DNA of 6,540 nucleotides, taken from Selenomonadaceae bacterium. GTDB lineage: Bacteria > Bacillota > Negativicutes > Selenomonadales > Selenomonadaceae. Shown here piece after piece: positions 5,598 through 6,540 of this stretch; positions within the stretch are counted from its first letter, which is position 1, and every line of letters starts with the position of its first letter. A model generated the notes under the pieces. The model saw nothing but the letters and a program-made list of their open reading frames with translations. It was not told the origin of the DNA and did not search any database. Made by a program: the position numbers and the translations under genes. Location: NCBI GenBank assembly GCA_017453765.1, contig JAFTEG010000337.1, forward strand, positions 1-6,540. Reading direction: 5' to 3'.

Positions 5598-5640
5598 CCC
5601 CTAATCCCTAATCCCTATTCCCTAATCCCTAATCCCTACC
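5598..5640 (+). repeat. CCCTAAT heptamer array at the rsmE-DUF401 junction
   Basis: Six heptamers in perfect phase: CCCTAAT (5599, 5606), CCCTATT (5613), CCCTAAT (5620, 5627) and CCCTACC (5634-5640). They fill the entire gap from the rsmE stop to the next ATG, apart from one C. The opposite strand has six GGG runs with 4-nt spacers, a G-quadruplex pattern like telomeric repeats. The array occupies the place where a ribosome binding site would be expected. Confidence 0.9.
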
Positions 5641-6540
5641 ATGAACATATTTTTAATTCTAACGCTTGCCCTGCTGATAATAATCGTCCTACTGCGGTTC
5701 AAACTGCAAATAGGCGTATGTATGCTTGCAGGCGGCTTTTTTATTTGGATAACACAAAGCGCCGACATTTTTCACTTGACGCAGGCGGCGTACGAAACAT
5801 TCACCCTGCCGCGTACCTACGACATAGTTTTTGCGCTGTACTTCGTAATGTGTCTTGAAATTGAACTGCGGCTTAGCGGCGTGCTTACCGATATGGTGAA
5901 GGCGTTGCAACAAAAATTTTCCGGCGTAAAGGTGCTTTTAGCGATAATGCCTGCATTTTTGGGTTTACTGCCTTCAGTGGGCGGTGCAAGATTTTCAGCG
6001 CCGATTGTCGAGGAATTGAGTGACGGTTTAAACCTTTCGCCGGAGCATAAGGCGGCGATAAATTTTTGGTTCCGCCACATTTTTGAATTTTCAAATCCGA
6101 TAGTACCGGGTCTAATTCTTGCCTGCAGTATAGCCGGCGTGACGTTCAGCGAATTTTTACGCAGTCTGTCTTGGGTAACGATTTTAGCTTTTGCAGTCGG
6201 CTGGTTCGTGCTGATTCGTCCGATAAAAAATCTGCGCGGCGTTGACAAAGAAGAGTCGGCGGAAGAAATTTTGCACGAACAACAAGCCTTGAAATTGGCG
6301 CTGTTACCGGTCGTGTCAATATTTTTAATCGTAGTGTTTGCGGGCTTAACGGCGTCCGTCGCAACGTGCATTGTAATAGTCGCAATGTACTTTATATTGA
6401 AATTGGCGGGACGCGGCGTCGATGCTAAAAAAATATTTCTCGGCGCTGTTGATGTTAAGATGACGTTAAACATATGCGGCATTTTGTACTTTGTGCAGAT
6501 TTTGGAAGTCACGGACGTTTTAAATAAAATCGTCGCGGCA
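5641..6540 (+). CDS. DUF401 family integral membrane protein, 3' end cut by the window
   Basis: The reading frame is open from the ATG at 5641 to the last base, giving 300 residues with no stop. Family members are usually about 400 long, so about a quarter is missing. Strongly hydrophobic segments lie near residues 3-19, 23-38, 61-77, 98-116, 145-165, 170-190, 218-255 and 278-290. The stretch PAFLGLLPSVGGARFSAPIV (105-124), followed by FWFRHIFEFSNPIVPG, is what I recognise as DUF401, a family of polytopic membrane proteins of unknown substrate that look like permeases. The function is not established. There is no Shine-Dalgarno sequence; the upstream 43 nt are CCCTAAT repeats, so translation may depend on coupling to rsmE. 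Later starts would remove the first membrane segment. Confidence is good for the family and low for any substrate. Confidence 0.82.
   Translation, partial: MNIFLILTLALLIIIVLLRFKLQIGVCMLAGGFFIWITQSADIFHLTQAAYETFTLPRTYDIVFALYFVMCLEIELRLSGVLTDMVKALQQKFSGVKVLLAIMPAFLGLLPSVGGARFSAPIVEELSDGLNLSPEHKAAINFWFRHIFEFSNPIVPGLILACSIAGVTFSEFLRSLSWVTILAFAVGWFVLIRPIKNLRGVDKEESAEEILHEQQALKLALLPVVSIFLIVVFAGLTASVATCIVIVAMYFILKLAGRGVDAKKIFLGAVDVKMTLNICGILYFVQILEVTDVLNKIVAA

Noticed and set aside
5598..5640. A true telomere or chromosome end
   Set aside because: There are only six units, internal to a gene pair, with coding sequence on both sides.
5817..6512. 231-codon open frame on the - strand
   Set aside because: It lies opposite the DUF401 gene, has an unnatural composition rich in Ser, Thr, Lys and Ile, and resembles no family. 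The + strand frame has clear membrane-protein character.

Overview
The window reads as an ordinary bacterial chromosome segment, moderate in G+C with AT-rich intergenic DNA. It has purine-rich GGAGG-type ribosome binding sites and sigma70-like promoters. The gene set is htpX, uvrA, a 6S RNA gene, rsmE and a DUF401 permease. Together with protein style this suggests the Bacillota, perhaps the Negativicutes (Selenomonadales and relatives). That is an inference from general resemblance and is not proved by any single marker here. All complete genes are on the + strand.

Layout. 1-213: a probable divergent promoter reading left out of the window, the htpX promoter, and a leader built of heptamer repeats. 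214-1077: htpX, a membrane zinc metalloprotease. 1138-3813: uvrA, the nucleotide excision repair ATPase, starting at TTG and probably cotranscribed with htpX. It carries an in-frame, twice-repeated 99-bp repeat block and an unusually short insertion domain. 3814-4351: no gene. After probable uvrA terminators lies an array of 185-bp direct repeats bounded by small hairpins. 4387-4581: a probable 6S RNA gene with its own extended -10 promoter and strong terminator. 4758-5597: rsmE, the 16S rRNA m3U1498 methyltransferase. 5641-6540: the first 300 codons of a DUF401 membrane protein that runs off the end.

The main unexplained structure is repetitive DNA. Nearly every gene junction holds a short tandem array with a 7-bp period but a different sequence: GGGAAGA and CCCTAAA before htpX, AATGCGT and GAATTTA between htpX and uvrA, CCCTAAT between rsmE and DUF401. 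A related CTCCTAA heptamer run plus a GATCGATG octamer array sits inside uvrA. These resemble the short tandemly repeated repetitive (STRR) sequences described in cyanobacteria. Two arrays have the phased GGG/CCC pattern of G-quadruplexes. The repeats touch functional points: a transcription start, a stop codon, a ribosome binding site position and a protein domain boundary.

The proteins do not form one pathway. They cover membrane protein quality control (HtpX), DNA repair (UvrA), control of RNA polymerase (6S RNA), ribosome modification (RsmE) and probable transport (DUF401). I see no defence, secretion or biosynthetic system. The candidates for something undescribed are the 185-bp hairpin-bounded array and the repeat-expanded, domain-shortened UvrA.
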